NCBI RefSeq assembly: GCF_027497355.1
Contig: NZ_CP114909.1
Coordinates: 4,359,001-4,423,000 of the forward strand
Direction: 5' to 3'
Origin: Micromonospora sp. WMMA1947
GTDB lineage: Bacteria; Actinomycetota; Actinomycetes; Mycobacteriales; Micromonosporaceae
DNA length: 64,000 nt
The stretch's first letter is position 1. Every line of letters starts with the position of its first letter. A program made the position numbers and the translations under genes. Shown one piece after another: positions 37,701-44,201 of this stretch. Below the pieces are notes generated by a model. The model had not been told where the DNA came from. It made no database searches and saw nothing but the letters and a program-made list of their open reading frames with translations.

Positions 37701-40700
37701 CGCGGAGGCCGCTTCCGCGCTGGCCGCTTCCGCGCTGGTCTCCTCCGCGGGGCGCCCGGGGGCGGTGGTCTCGCCCGGGGTGTCCTCGGCGGTGGTGGTC
37801 CCGTCCACGGTCGTGCCGTCGTCGCCGTGGTCGCTGCCGCCGTGGTCGCCGTCGCTGTCCCGGGCGCCGCTGCCGTCGTCGAGGTCACCGAAGCCGCCGA
37901 AGTCGCCGTCGCCGAAAAGGTCGAAGCCGCCGGACTCGCTGTCGCTGTCGCCGTCGGTGTCGCTCGCCGGGGCCGGCTGCGGTGACTCCAGGCGTGCGTA
38001 CGTGACGTGGCCCGACTCGTCGATCGTGCGGAGCAGCTCCAGCCGGGTCCGCGGCCGGGCGCCGACCACGGGATGGTCGCGCGGCGGGCCGGCCGGGTCG
38101 TCGTACACGAGCAGGTGCACCTGGGTGCCGCGGGCGGCGGCCAACTCGACGACGTCGTGCGCGTTGGCGATGCGCTGCCGTTCGGCGTCGTCGACCGGCG
38201 TCCGGCGGCTGCGCGGCCCGGGGTCGGGGGCGAGGGCGGCCCGGACGAAGTGGCCGTTGTCGTACGGGTTGCGCTGCCGCATCTGTGCGGCGACGTCGAG
38301 GCTCATCGTGTCCCGCCCGGCGTGCAGCGTGCTGATCCGCAGGGCGTCCGCGTCGCTGCCGGGCAGAGCGGCGGCGATCGCGTCGTAGAGGGAGCCGGGT
38401 TGCCGGTCGAGGCCGCCACGATCGGCGATGGTGGCGGCGGCGGCGAACTCCTGCTGGATGGTCCCGGAGTCGTCCGACGTCGCGACGAGGTGCGCGGCGG
38501 CGAGGCGCTGGCTGTCGGGCAGGCCCACGGTCCGGGCCGGCCGCTTCGGGTCCAGGTCCGGGTCGACCTCGGGTGTGACGTCCGGCACCGGGGCGGTGCC
38601 CGGCGCCGGTAGCGAGACGGCGGTGACGTACCGGTTGTGCGGTTGCGCGCCGAGCTGCCGCAGCTGGCGCGGCGTGAGCGTCTGCTGCCACGTCCACGAC
38701 GGGCCGGGCACCATGTCGGTCGGCGCGGCGAACGGCTTCGGGGCGGCGACGGCGGGCTTGCGCAGCTCCGCCCGGTACTCCTTGAAGCCGGTGCCCTCGG
38801 TGTAGAACAGCTGCCGGTTGACGTTCGTGGGCACGGCGTGCGACTGCGGCAGGAAGTTGCCGACGGCGAAGTCGGCGGCGAGCCGGGACAGGTCGGTGGG
38901 CGTGGCGGCGCCCACGAAGTCCGTCATGAACGCCAGGTCCCGGTCGGGATGCCTGTTGTTCTGCGACTCGACCTGGACGTCGACGGCGAGGACGTCCGCG
39001 GGGAGGTCGGCCGGCGTCGCCGCGCCGTGGGCGACGGCCAGTTCCGCGCCGTACGCCTGGTGCAGGCTCTCGGCCAGCAGGAGGAACTCCGCGCCCGCCT
39101 CGCCGAACCGGACCTCGGGCCGGCCCAGGACGAGCAGGCCGTCGACGAACAGGTTCGGCTCCGGCGAGTACGGGAGCATCGGGTGGACGGTCGCCTGCCG
39201 GTCCCGGGACCGCATGTCCTCGTCCACGGCGGTGGTGAAGTCCCGGACGAAGGCGTCCCGGCCGGCCTGCGTGTCGAGCTTGGCGAGCCCGTCCTGGACA
39301 GCCGTCAGCTTCTGCTCCTCGATCTCGCGGTCCTTGCGCGAGTCCGCGTCGCCCTGCGCGGTGAGGTCGTCGATTCTCGCCCGGTGGTCGCGTGCGCGTC
39401 GTTCCAGCCGCTCCCGGGTACGCCGGACCAACTCCTCGGTGTCGCCGACACGGTAGCCACCGGAGATCATCAAGGGGCGGGCCGGTGGCTCGTCCCGCGG
39501 CCCGGTCGCGTCCGGCTCGAAACGGGTCCGGCTGTCGATGCGGTCGAAGACGTGGGTGCCGTCGGGGGTCGTCCGGGCGCCCGTGTCGAAGTCCTGGATG
39601 GACACGTACGGGTAGCGCCGGGACTCGCCGTCCGGGCCGCCCTGCGCGAGACCCTGGATCGCGGCGACCGTGTCGGGGTCGCGGAGTACCTGGTTGCGGG
39701 TCCGGCCGTACGGGAACTTGCCGTTCTTCGTACCGACCGCGTAGCCGTTGACCGCCACCGGCACGTCGAGGTCCGCCGCGAGCCGGGCCGCCCGGGCGAC
39801 CGCGTCCCGGAAGGCGGTGTCGGGCACCTCGGCGGTGGTGTTGACACCGAAGACGAACGCGACTGTGGTGCCCGGGGCCAGGGCCTCGGTGACGGCGCGG
39901 ACCACGTCGGGGATCTGGTCGACGTCGTCGGCGGGCAGCATCGAGTTGACGACGAACCCGATCGGCGCCCCGTCGTCCTTGAGGTCGGCCGTCTCCTGCC
40001 GGTAGTTGCCGGGGCCGACCTCGCGGGTGTGCCGGGTCAGCGCGTCGAACCGGGCGTTGCGGCCGCCGGGCACCCGCACCGGCTCGAACCGGACCGGTGC
40101 GGTCCGGGGCGGCAACCCGCCGCGGTCGGGCGAGAGCACGTCGTGCTGCTGGCCGGCGATCCGCTCGACACCGCGCGCCAGCAGCCGCGGATCGTTGCCG
40201 GGCTGCGGCGTGGTGGTCGCCATCACCGAGTTGTCGCCCTGGACGAAGGGCCGGTCCAGGACGCGGCCCGTCACCGGGTACTCGTCCCGCAGGCCGAGGA
40301 AGTGCCCGACCTCGTGTGCCAGGTCGAGGTCGGAGGAGTGCGTCGACCAGGTGGTCTGGGTGGTCGGCGACGGCGTGCTGTGCAGCGTGACGGTGGCGTG
40401 CGCCTCGCTGGGCCGGGCCGCGAACTCCACCGTGACGTTGAGCTGGTCGCCGCCGATCCGGTAGCCCTGGTTGTAGATCCGGTCGACCGCGTCGCGTACC
40501 CGGGACTCGACCTCCGGCCGGGCGGCCGCCGCCGTCGCGTCCCGGGCGTCCAGGAACACCTTGACCGTGAAGTCCTGCACCTTGCGGTCGCCGAGGTCCA
40601 GCACCCGATGGTCGTACGCGATGCGGTTGTCGACCGCGTCGAGGCGCGGACGGGGGCGGTCGACCGCCGGAACGGTCAGGCCGGCCTGCTCGTACGAGCG

Positions 40701-43277
40701 CGCGACCACGTCGGGCACCCGGGTGTCGGGATGGGGTCCGCCGTCGATGACGTCGTACGCGCTGGTGTTCGCGACCCGCCTGGGTGCGGTGTCGCGCTGC
40801 TCGGCGCGTGCCCGGGCGATCTCGTCGCGGGTCTTCGGTACGTCGAACCGGGGCGGCGGGGTCCCCACCGCGCGGGGTGCCGTGTCGACGGGGGGCGCGC
40901 CCGGCGCGGCCTCGGCGCGCGGGCGGACGTCCGGACCCAGTGCCTCCGGTGTGGACGGCACGCCGACACCGGGGTCAGTGGCCGGGGAGGTCACCGCGAC
41001 CGGACCGTCGACCGAGATGCCGTCGACGGGCGCCGACGGTGGCGGGGGCGCCTCCGTCGTGCCGGCGGCGTCGCGCGGGGGAGCGGTCGGCTGGCCGGTG
41101 GTCGTCGAGGTCGTGCCCGTGGCCGATGTGCCGGTGGCCGTCGGCGTGCCGGTGCTCGCCGCGCCGGTGGCCGTCGGTGTGCCGGTGTTCGCCGTGCCGA
41201 TGGTCGGCGCGGTGGCCGTCGGTACGGCTGGGCCGGGCGTGCCGGTGCCCGGGGTGAGGGTTGCCGGTGTGCCGGGCGTGGCGGTGGGCGGCGTGGCGGT
41301 CGTCGGTGTGCCGGTGGACGGTGAGGAGCCGGCCGGGCCAGGCGCCGGGCCGGCGGCGGCGGTGGCGGGCGGGGTCACGGGTGCCGGGGTGTCGCGAGCG
41401 GCCGGTCCGTTGCTGGACGTCGGAGTGTCGAAACCGGGAAGACCGCCGCCGTACGGTGCCGTGACGTCGGCGGCCCGGGCCGGGGCGCCGGTCGTGGGCG
41501 CGCCGGTGCTCGCCGGGATGCCGTTCGGCGTGCCCGTCGTGTCGGCGCGCGGTGCCGTGGCCTCGCCGCCCGCGGTCGGGCCCGGACCCGAGGCGGGAGC
41601 GCCGACCGCCCGTGGGTCGGCACCGACGCCCGCAGGGGCCGTGCCGTGCCCGCTCGGGTTCTGACCGCCATCGCCGTTCGTGCTTGCGCTGCCGTTCGGG
41701 CTCGCGCTGGCGTTCGGGCTTGCGCTGGCGTTCGGGCTTGCGCTGGCGTTCGTCGTGCCGCCCGGCGACCCGTCGCGGACCTGACCGCCGCCGGTCTGAC
41801 CGTCCGAGGTCGGGCCGCTCGCGGTGTCACCGCTCGACACCGGGCCACCGGCAGTCTGGCCCGCCGAGGCCGGGCCGCCTGTGGTGTGCCCGCCCGAGGC
41901 CGGACCGCTTCCGGTCTGCCCGCCTGAGGTCTGGCCGCCCGAGTTCTGGCCACCCGGGGTGTGCACGCCGGGCGCCTGGCCGCCGGAGGCCTGCCCGCCT
42001 GTGGCCTGCCCGCCTGTGGCCTGCCCGCCTGTGGCCTGCCCGCCTGTGGTCTGTCCGCCCGAGGGCTGACTGCCCGGCGACTGACTGCCCGAGGGCTGGC
42101 CCCCGGAAGTCGGGTCGCCCGGACCGGTACCCCCGGCACTGCCCGAGCCGGCGCCCAGGTGGCCCGGGCCCCGGTCGCCGGAGCCCGGCTGCGCCGGCCC
42201 CTGGTTTCCGGCGCTGCTCTGGCCCGGTCCCGGACCTGCCACGTCCGGGCCGCCCGAGGGCTGCGGACCGGGGCCGCCGCTCCGACTCCCCGGGCCGGTG
42301 GGTGGCGGCACGGCCGGTCCGTCCACGGCCGTGGGTGGCGGCGTGGGCGGGGTGGTCGTGAGGTTGTTCGTCTCGATCGTGGGCGGTGGCGCCGTGGCGG
42401 CGGCGCCCGGACCGTAGCTCTGGCCGACCACTGTGGCGTAGTGGTGGGCCATTCCGCCGATCATCGACGAGGTCATGGTGGCCCACGGGTTGAAGCCGCC
42501 ACCGCCGACCATCATGGTGAACAGGCCCTCGAACAGCGTCTCGGCGAGCGCCGACAGCCCTTCCCGCGACAGCACGTTGTTGTTGATCTTCGGGAAGAAC
42601 TTGCCGCCGATCATCTGCACGCCGCTGACGCCGGCCCCGATGAAGGCGCCGCCGGCGAACGCGATCGCCAGGTCCTTGTAGTCGAGGGACTTGCGGTTGC
42701 CCTCGATGATCTGGGTGACCTGGGCGGCGGCGCTCTGCCAGAGTTCCTCCAGACCCTCCTGGAACGCCTCCCAGGCCAGCCGCATCAGCATGTTCCGCAG
42801 TCGCTGGCGGAACAGGCCGATCAGCGCGCCGACGATCTCCTGCCCGATCCGGATCAGAGCGGGCACCGCCGCCGCGCCGAAGCCGGAGGCCAGCGCGATG
42901 GCGATCTCCACGACCTGGGTGAAGGCCGCGATGACGATGTTGTACTGGGTGTTCTCCGAGTCCAGCGCGAAGTTGTAGGCCGAGCCGCCCAGCGCCAGCG
43001 CGATGTTGCCGCCCGCCGGCACGTTCTTGGTGATTCCGACCTGGTACTGCTGGAACGCGTCCATCGCCGGGCCGGACAGGCTCCCGGCCAGCCCGTAGCC
43101 GAGGTTGGCGGTGGCGCCCATCCCGTTGAGGATGGTGCTGCTGAGCGCGTACAGCTCGTCGCCCATGGCCCGCAGCGCGGCGGGGTCGGCCTTCGGGTAC
43201 TCCTCGCCGACGGCGACGAGGATCAGGTCGTACGCCCACTGCCACTGCGGGTCGTTGGGGATGTGGAAGTCGGGCAT
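25794..43277 (-). CDS. Giant T7SS polymorphic toxin: CpnT-like N-terminus, zincin, dual Rhs cores, papain-fold toxin domain
   Basis: A 5827-residue protein. Residues 1-292 form a helical WXG100-like/CpnT-type N-terminus, the expected T7SS export module. 293-810 is Gly/Ser/Thr/Pro/Gln-rich linker with tandem repeats. A zincin motif His-Glu-Val-Gly-His-Phe-Leu-Gly-Leu-Arg-Asp lies at 988-998 (HExxHxxGxxD). Asp-Phe-Asp (1229-1231) may be a glycosyltransferase DxD. An Asp-rich stretch spans about 1769-1830, then a long beta-rich region with a coiled coil at 2912-3069. Rhs core 1 runs from about 3682 to the Asp-Pro-Leu-Gly-Leu boundary near 4557. A papain-fold domain follows (Cys5038, His5114, Asp5130), matching Tox-PL/toxin glutamine deamidase. 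Rhs core 2 starts near 5226 and stops among YD repeats. ATG at 43277 has AGGAC upstream. Confidence 0.85.
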   Translation of the reverse strand: MPDFHIPNDPQWQWAYDLILVAVGEEYPKADPAALRAMGDELYALSSTILNGMGATANLGYGLAGSLSGPAMDAFQQYQVGITKNVPAGGNIALALGGSAYNFALDSENTQYNIVIAAFTQVVEIAIALASGFGAAAVPALIRIGQEIVGALIGLFRQRLRNMLMRLAWEAFQEGLEELWQSAAAQVTQIIEGNRKSLDYKDLAIAFAGGAFIGAGVSGVQMIGGKFFPKINNNVLSREGLSALAETLFEGLFTMMVGGGGFNPWATMTSSMIGGMAHHYATVVGQSYGPGAAATAPPPTIETNNLTTTPPTPPPTAVDGPAVPPPTGPGSRSGGPGPQPSGGPDVAGPGPGQSSAGNQGPAQPGSGDRGPGHLGAGSGSAGGTGPGDPTSGGQPSGSQSPGSQPSGGQTTGGQATGGQATGGQATGGQASGGQAPGVHTPGGQNSGGQTSGGQTGSGPASGGHTTGGPASAGQTAGGPVSSGDTASGPTSDGQTGGGQVRDGSPGGTTNASASPNASASPNASASPNGSASTNGDGGQNPSGHGTAPAGVGADPRAVGAPASGPGPTAGGEATAPRADTTGTPNGIPASTGAPTTGAPARAADVTAPYGGGLPGFDTPTSSNGPAARDTPAPVTPPATAAAGPAPGPAGSSPSTGTPTTATPPTATPGTPATLTPGTGTPGPAVPTATAPTIGTANTGTPTATGAASTGTPTATGTSATGTTSTTTGQPTAPPRDAAGTTEAPPPPSAPVDGISVDGPVAVTSPATDPGVGVPSTPEALGPDVRPRAEAAPGAPPVDTAPRAVGTPPPRFDVPKTRDEIARARAEQRDTAPRRVANTSAYDVIDGGPHPDTRVPDVVARSYEQAGLTVPAVDRPRPRLDAVDNRIAYDHRVLDLGDRKVQDFTVKVFLDARDATAAAARPEVESRVRDAVDRIYNQGYRIGGDQLNVTVEFAARPSEAHATVTLHSTPSPTTQTTWSTHSSDLDLAHEVGHFLGLRDEYPVTGRVLDRPFVQGDNSVMATTTPQPGNDPRLLARGVERIAGQQHDVLSPDRGGLPPRTAPVRFEPVRVPGGRNARFDALTRHTREVGPGNYRQETADLKDDGAPIGFVVNSMLPADDVDQIPDVVRAVTEALAPGTTVAFVFGVNTTAEVPDTAFRDAVARAARLAADLDVPVAVNGYAVGTKNGKFPYGRTRNQVLRDPDTVAAIQGLAQGGPDGESRRYPYVSIQDFDTGARTTPDGTHVFDRIDSRTRFEPDATGPRDEPPARPLMISGGYRVGDTEELVRRTRERLERRARDHRARIDDLTAQGDADSRKDREIEEQKLTAVQDGLAKLDTQAGRDAFVRDFTTAVDEDMRSRDRQATVHPMLPYSPEPNLFVDGLLVLGRPEVRFGEAGAEFLLLAESLHQAYGAELAVAHGAATPADLPADVLAVDVQVESQNNRHPDRDLAFMTDFVGAATPTDLSRLAADFAVGNFLPQSHAVPTNVNRQLFYTEGTGFKEYRAELRKPAVAAPKPFAAPTDMVPGPSWTWQQTLTPRQLRQLGAQPHNRYVTAVSLPAPGTAPVPDVTPEVDPDLDPKRPARTVGLPDSQRLAAAHLVATSDDSGTIQQEFAAAATIADRGGLDRQPGSLYDAIAAALPGSDADALRISTLHAGRDTMSLDVAAQMRQRNPYDNGHFVRAALAPDPGPRSRRTPVDDAERQRIANAHDVVELAAARGTQVHLLVYDDPAGPPRDHPVVGARPRTRLELLRTIDESGHVTYARLESPQPAPASDTDGDSDSESGGFDLFGDGDFGGFGDLDDGSGARDSDGDHGGSDHGDDGTTVDGTTTAEDTPGETTAPGRPAEETSAEAASAEAASAEESPAREDTTGGSGTSSATETSATPPSPDEVRRSLPSYLRDSRNLGLAEQLRATEDAALGAALRTLDPGLSGDVVAAVEADSRDDVDQFLGEGRPYPVTIDGQPAELRVTAVLDWDALTVDRVHDDPRKVTAKTREDLTHKLRHNRDRRVEPKVTVTAIPGVVVGVGGSVPTMPATEHSADHKDTYTSTTTVKVTGLTEVTVPIRFVARLVRPGRPAVEPVEASGRVALAVHTGLRTPDATAPVAADRTPGGPVPSRFGVESVRNRPADPGATFFDQVEAILAEDGMADLVRIGAPGRPVMQKLLSEATFSGSLPKMVVTDPANVHDGWVRSGSLPRAARTGWRRFFPGRARQVEVRLVARHVEEVESVDGLTHVDTSALAAESTGGATTKRQWGLWGLAGAGVDAAPLSLVVGPRLGGGRERGATRTIAERTGGKQTVTGTAPGVRYRVEYGVQVRVLGRAPRMLSGSVDALQWTTRDRLPGTALDPDRREWRGRHGSGRTHFAPARIERGESFGGAYLTRVGDRSLYETVAEAVRSVPGHDRFRLASREEMLRHFGDAQLADGLTPELQAALNRDTDLRTQLSPDQLRHLADRIIGPGLKIPLIRTGTFHDHVTVVTVRGSLGEVSDGDLLDHDTIGTGDKRTARSTVTSARDDSRSAEVSLEPRVLGPLGQAASTLLGGPRAAFTWGTTDENAVTGGQSTESDHGPALDDEGKPTGVRLREFAATLDLTVTATSTVRVNQAGRQLSLGSYGRDVPTVVASSELRPRRHRLDVRMLVPETRVSRQRPDAEPSPVPRDVETIAYPPPLSRMTRGPHDLDGRRVESFAGADRLQEAVVETLREAGRDDVYAVEDGLISTVVADELSPERLTGDAELFSRPLALSNLWHGRRAADARADVRVRLRPTNPTVLDGAEFARIKRTFASGTARKTTDTRAVELSVSATGVASGSGPVADHGGSTGRPGGAVILSVTPWRRAWGRISERSVSGIAKLRLGGGRAERELLVRVDVEAEVVAEARHDSNLRPLGRWPGAPARRAGRRLTLPGAVVMRMTPAELKRLQDRDRARRHGTADVRLQLRHAENAETLRAEQREQDARMAHEQATERGNLLRRQHADLRDVRAYVDRVRRDRRVSPAGRQLADAYFADLQARHRREREDLAAAHEAATDALRAVHERERAEQAEHQQRERDLVREAQQRQNEDAADPGTPPTPAPREFRAGPQRSLGIGGVTTHIDLTDRIPHLRRALARASSEDLAQAILPATRDGGPDDPIRGLGSSAFLGAAHLHLADALNGGRSETVRLERRFRGSTYHVTLTAEPAGTPSFTGIDLVDEMSVTDRTVVGEARTRTTSRTAAQVTLTGRAQGTETDRVENDATRTTGHGPASGTVAAGLAGTAALGNQATKSTERTGRTYEQSLTVSGPVPTYRGPVRLTLTVTGRGLPEGGVSIDAIHDVTTYSATEGRKLAVSGEATPVDAEQTTDEGRRRWREESGFDRLPEPGRFAVEDVLVDLPGLHAAAREALVASGATPGRDVDTALRSTLTVSRIKALPAMLDGAFPLPMPAGLGRDLFLDARLVARPKLLRADATVKIGGAAKRTADTEYEQTSGSSFAVKTAGPLVVGGTGHPGGASKVGERQDFAAVNAATLIEQQLYRTDPGAQVKDEGKVAVSTTGKPARRADPDDTLTAAVEYDVEFRFVARSRDAAGKHRAGTEVRVPGGFVVRLDEAAARDVTGRDLPPGLRASALAVADAAKKMSEAAGRLDGLASRTDANADAVAEAEQALTDAENAWWDAYHAHEEQVAPPPAPAPPVEVPAAEVATPTARAPVVGDPVDVTTGRVVYTEVDARLPGLTVERTHRSDYRWGRCFGPTWASTLDQRVVTDGTYARFLAADGSIQTYPMPAEGDETLPVVGPGGPLRRLAGGGWLLTEPGRSLLFAPAGPDGDSWLTDVVTDGAAWRVERSGDGTPELLLSASGLVVVPHLAGGLVIGAHVRTADGTADDAVHLPTYGYDDRRRLVEVRNSSGHETRLRYDDAGRLVRWQDRNGEWFGYDYDEAGRCVRAGGGGDVLRYCLRYDDGVTHVTNSLGQVTRYEFDERRRVTAIVDPLGGTVRQEWDAADRLLARTDPLGRVLRFDHEARTLTLPDGSTRPVPPRRPAPAGDIEFDALGRVRATQRPDGAVTTYGWTAEGDLAWRIRPDGSTQRWFYDGEGNLVDVIDASGRAVSFEYGPFDLPTARVDQAGNRTEFTYDTELRLTAVTNPAGQTWRYEYDAAGRLCGQTDFDGRTQRYEHDAAGRLVAHTDAAGTVTRYRWDALGRVVERRVGDAVTRVEYDADGHVAAVLSPDAQVRFTRDAEGRVLSETINGRTVHTSYTTSGAVETRTTPSGRSSRWTFDAAGRPESLTAGEHLVGFRHDDAGREIGRTIDGLVALRQTFDAAGRLTGQHIADGAERRYTYDAADRVTAIADSLAGDLAFTADDTGRIRAVDGDAPQRYDYDEAGNLVGAGGGRWEFTGTMLVRSDDATFSYDAKGRLTGRVDEAGAWRFEWDAEDRMVLAVTPGGDRWRYRYDGFGRRIAKQRLGDGDQVLEEVSFAWSGDLMLEQTHRHAAGTTTTTWDYRPDAPVPVAQTDDGAVRAVVTDTIGTPTHLVEPGGGLRWWSRGDLWGRGADRTATPLAFPGQYVDAETGLHYNRFRYYDPATGRYVSPDPLGLSGGPNPTAYVTDPLTVADPLGLTSCTPAPTTPHPLATVEQTLATPSDQTPSSLPTTAAPPPPTALYGMPYQLQVRVEDEYGQFLGYETVMRDTPSPPPVTTAAGAVGYQARQWFDDVAPAPRTALDDENSTAHQTYHEIREAVQPYIGTQPRTGFRSNAIGHLNEPLVGGLNYYNTATTRRRGVTRTHQGLGDQIATEADGGRETARQIASFLRGEITHGQIDSVAGQDFARIVLFAENARGYESEVSTLPIALDHLANATNDADVAAMWQNIPPWFPPAARGYASDEFVPREDRPPVASIMPPQRPDGVTRTGSYYNMVEITERPPPASSSNAQAGPSRQRGHRSRSPERRGGGGRRGRHQFGFQGPQTGTTDVRGATAPVTDQFRTPLADQLTAVQGDPGAQARILDSFRDQLSYGYTLNDGSTLRVLAANVHGDTANTDADLATLNAADRAHLRWINDHRDAGSVAANVDCVPLTLAVDAYRQTGAVTQVPAQTQPMEIGEVMKRHPGRSVDEVGSIPGLMEALGAMPNGTTAIVGLRPGGPGTVGHVINVSKDGQGRVTFEDAQVPGLATLPAISPDGSVFVIRTSDPAPGSDVDMASVRDADSDVDMTSVRDADSDVDMTSVRDADSDVDMADFSPTTETFAGVAPEAVAKTTAQTPTVGDPIDVTTGRMILTHTDAVLPGLTLERTYRSDYRWGRSFGRAWASTLDQRIVVDGEQVRYLAADGSLLTYPLPAEGAVAQPETGRTLPLRRLVGGGWLLTDPASGRRLLFAAASRTESLLTDVTDGGVSWTIQRDRRGTPTQVLSSTGAVIAITSSTGLITMVSLPNASGDLMAASQFGYDGDLNLVEVTNSSGDPERFTYADGRLVRWEDRNGEWYTYTYDEAGRCVATDGKGGYLRYRFDYEPGRTVVTDSLGAVRVYELNDRFQVVAETDALGATTRNEWDEAYRLRSTTDPLGRITSSEYDALGRLVSVTRPDGSRSTTTYDELGRAVSWTDFDGSTRNRQFGPDGLLIAEVDASGEVVRYEQPAADGWGVTTHVGPTAVVRDAARQITSVRTGKGETEYVYDALGRLFSMRDDTGLTEFGWTLEGDLAWRENPDGSVEEFLYDGEGNLVEWVDATGRRTIREYGAFDLVTAEIDDEGNRTEYAYDTELRLVSVTNPAGATRTYAYDPNGRLVSETDFDGRTQRYVYDAAGQLVEHTDAAGEVTRYTYDLLGRVVERRTGDASGPVVTGAVNGATASASSGGPLPEPRTAPVPRR
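27678..27800 (-). repeat. 36-base in-frame tandem repeat in the toxin gene (about 3.4 copies)
   Basis: Units start at 27678, 27714 and 27750 with a partial fourth at 27786. Read on the minus strand, each encodes a 12-residue acidic unit of the type Ser-Val-Arg-Asp-Ala-Asp-Ser-Asp-Val-Asp-Met. The array links the papain-fold domain to the second Rhs core and could flex or bind divalent metal. Confidence 0.85.
41686..41757 (-). repeat. 18-base tandem repeat in the toxin linker (four units)
   Basis: The unit GCGCTGGCGTTCGGGCTT recurs at 41686, 41704, 41722 and 41740 with few changes, encoding Asn-Ala-Ser-Ala-Ser-Pro repeats in the low-complexity linker. It is a likely site of slippage length variation. 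Confidence 0.85.
41989..42048 (-). repeat. 15-base perfect tandem repeat in the toxin linker (four units)
   Basis: GCCTGCCCGCCTGTG occurs four times without a mismatch and encodes Gln-Ala-Thr-Gly-Gly repeats. Diverged copies of the same pentapeptide continue on both sides. Confidence 0.9.
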
Positions 43278-43304
43278 GTCCTACCGGGGCGCGAGGTGGG
43301 TGGC

Positions 43305-44201
43305 TCAGGCGCCGGGGATGATCGGCGTGGGCGTGCCGTCGGGCGCGTAGCTCAGGTACAGCGGCTGGTAGCCGGGCGCGGTGGGGTCCACGGCCGGGTT
43401 CTCCCTGACGACGAAGAACCGGCCCTGCCCGGGATCGATCGCCCGGCCGTCCGGCGTGGTCACGGGTGTGCCGGCAAGTGGGGTGATCGAGTCGTAGAGG
43501 TTCGCGTCCACCCGGGTGGTGCCGTCCTCGAACGGGTTGAGCGCGATCAGCCGGTACCCCTCGGGCAGCGGCCGGCCGCCGACGTGCGCGGTCGCGTACT
43601 CCGGACCCGTGAAGTAGGACGAGATCGCCGGGTGGGCGGCGATGAGCGGGGTCGGCGCCTCGGCGGGCTCCAGCGGCAGCATCGGGGTGCCGTACTGCCG
43701 TGGGGCGAGCCGGGCCCGCTCGCCGACCGGTTCGGCGACCGGCTCGCCGACCGCCAGGCGGCGGGACAGCAGATGTTGCCGGCGCGGCTCACCCTCCGCG
43801 GCGGGCTCCAGCGCCGGGTTCGTGACCGCTGCCCGCGTCGTGTACGGGGGGCGCTCCAGGTCGTCGAAGTCCTTCGCCATCTTCCGGCTGACGTCCAGGG
43901 CGGCCTCGTCGGCCTCCCGGTACGCCCGGCCACTCTCGGTGAGGCCCTGGGCGGTGTAGCGCAGGGTGCCCTTGACGCCGCCGATGATCGCTTCGAGGTT
44001 GTCCATGCCCTCGAGGAACTTCGTGGAGAACTGCTCGCCCATGTCGTCGTCGCCCCAGGCGTTGGCGTACCGGGCGCGCAGGGCGGTCAGCTGGGCGAGG
44101 TAGGACTCGTAGAGCAGGACGTGCGCCTCGTACGCCTTGCCGAGCCCTTCCACGCCGTCCGGGTCGACCCACAGGCGCCCGCCGGGGTTGTCGCTGATCA
44201 T
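43305..44201 (-). CDS. WXG100-like T7SS protein with a unique C-terminal region
   Basis: A 298-residue protein. The first 110 residues are a helical hairpin of WXG100/EspA type with Tyr-Ala-Asn-Ala-Trp-Gly-Asp-Asp at the turn (the W-x-G-like motif), then Met-Asp-Asn-Leu-Glu. The last 180 residues are Pro-rich with no family I recognise; they include Gly-Pro-Glu-Tyr, Gly-Tyr-Arg-Leu-Ile-Ala-Leu-Asn-Pro-Phe and a Tyr-Ala-Pro-Asp-Gly-Thr tail. The ATG at 44201 overlaps the YbaB-like gene's stop as ATGA. It sits 27 bases before the giant toxin gene, so it may be a co-secreted partner of that toxin. Confidence 0.65.
   Translation of the reverse strand: MISDNPGGRLWVDPDGVEGLGKAYEAHVLLYESYLAQLTALRARYANAWGDDDMGEQFSTKFLEGMDNLEAIIGGVKGTLRYTAQGLTESGRAYREADEAALDVSRKMAKDFDDLERPPYTTRAAVTNPALEPAAEGEPRRQHLLSRRLAVGEPVAEPVGERARLAPRQYGTPMLPLEPAEAPTPLIAAHPAISSYFTGPEYATAHVGGRPLPEGYRLIALNPFEDGTTRVDANLYDSITPLAGTPVTTPDGRAIDPGQGRFFVVRENPAVDPTAPGYQPLYLSYAPDGTPTPIIPGA

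Noticed and set aside
31467..37985. A 2172-codon plus-strand open frame opposite the toxin's beta-rich region
   Set aside because: Same reasoning: no motifs, no ribosome site, and the minus strand has consistent domain structure and codon bias.
41686..42048. Regular short repeats resembling a CRISPR array
   Set aside because: The units are contiguous with no spacers, lie inside a coding frame, and are multiples of three.
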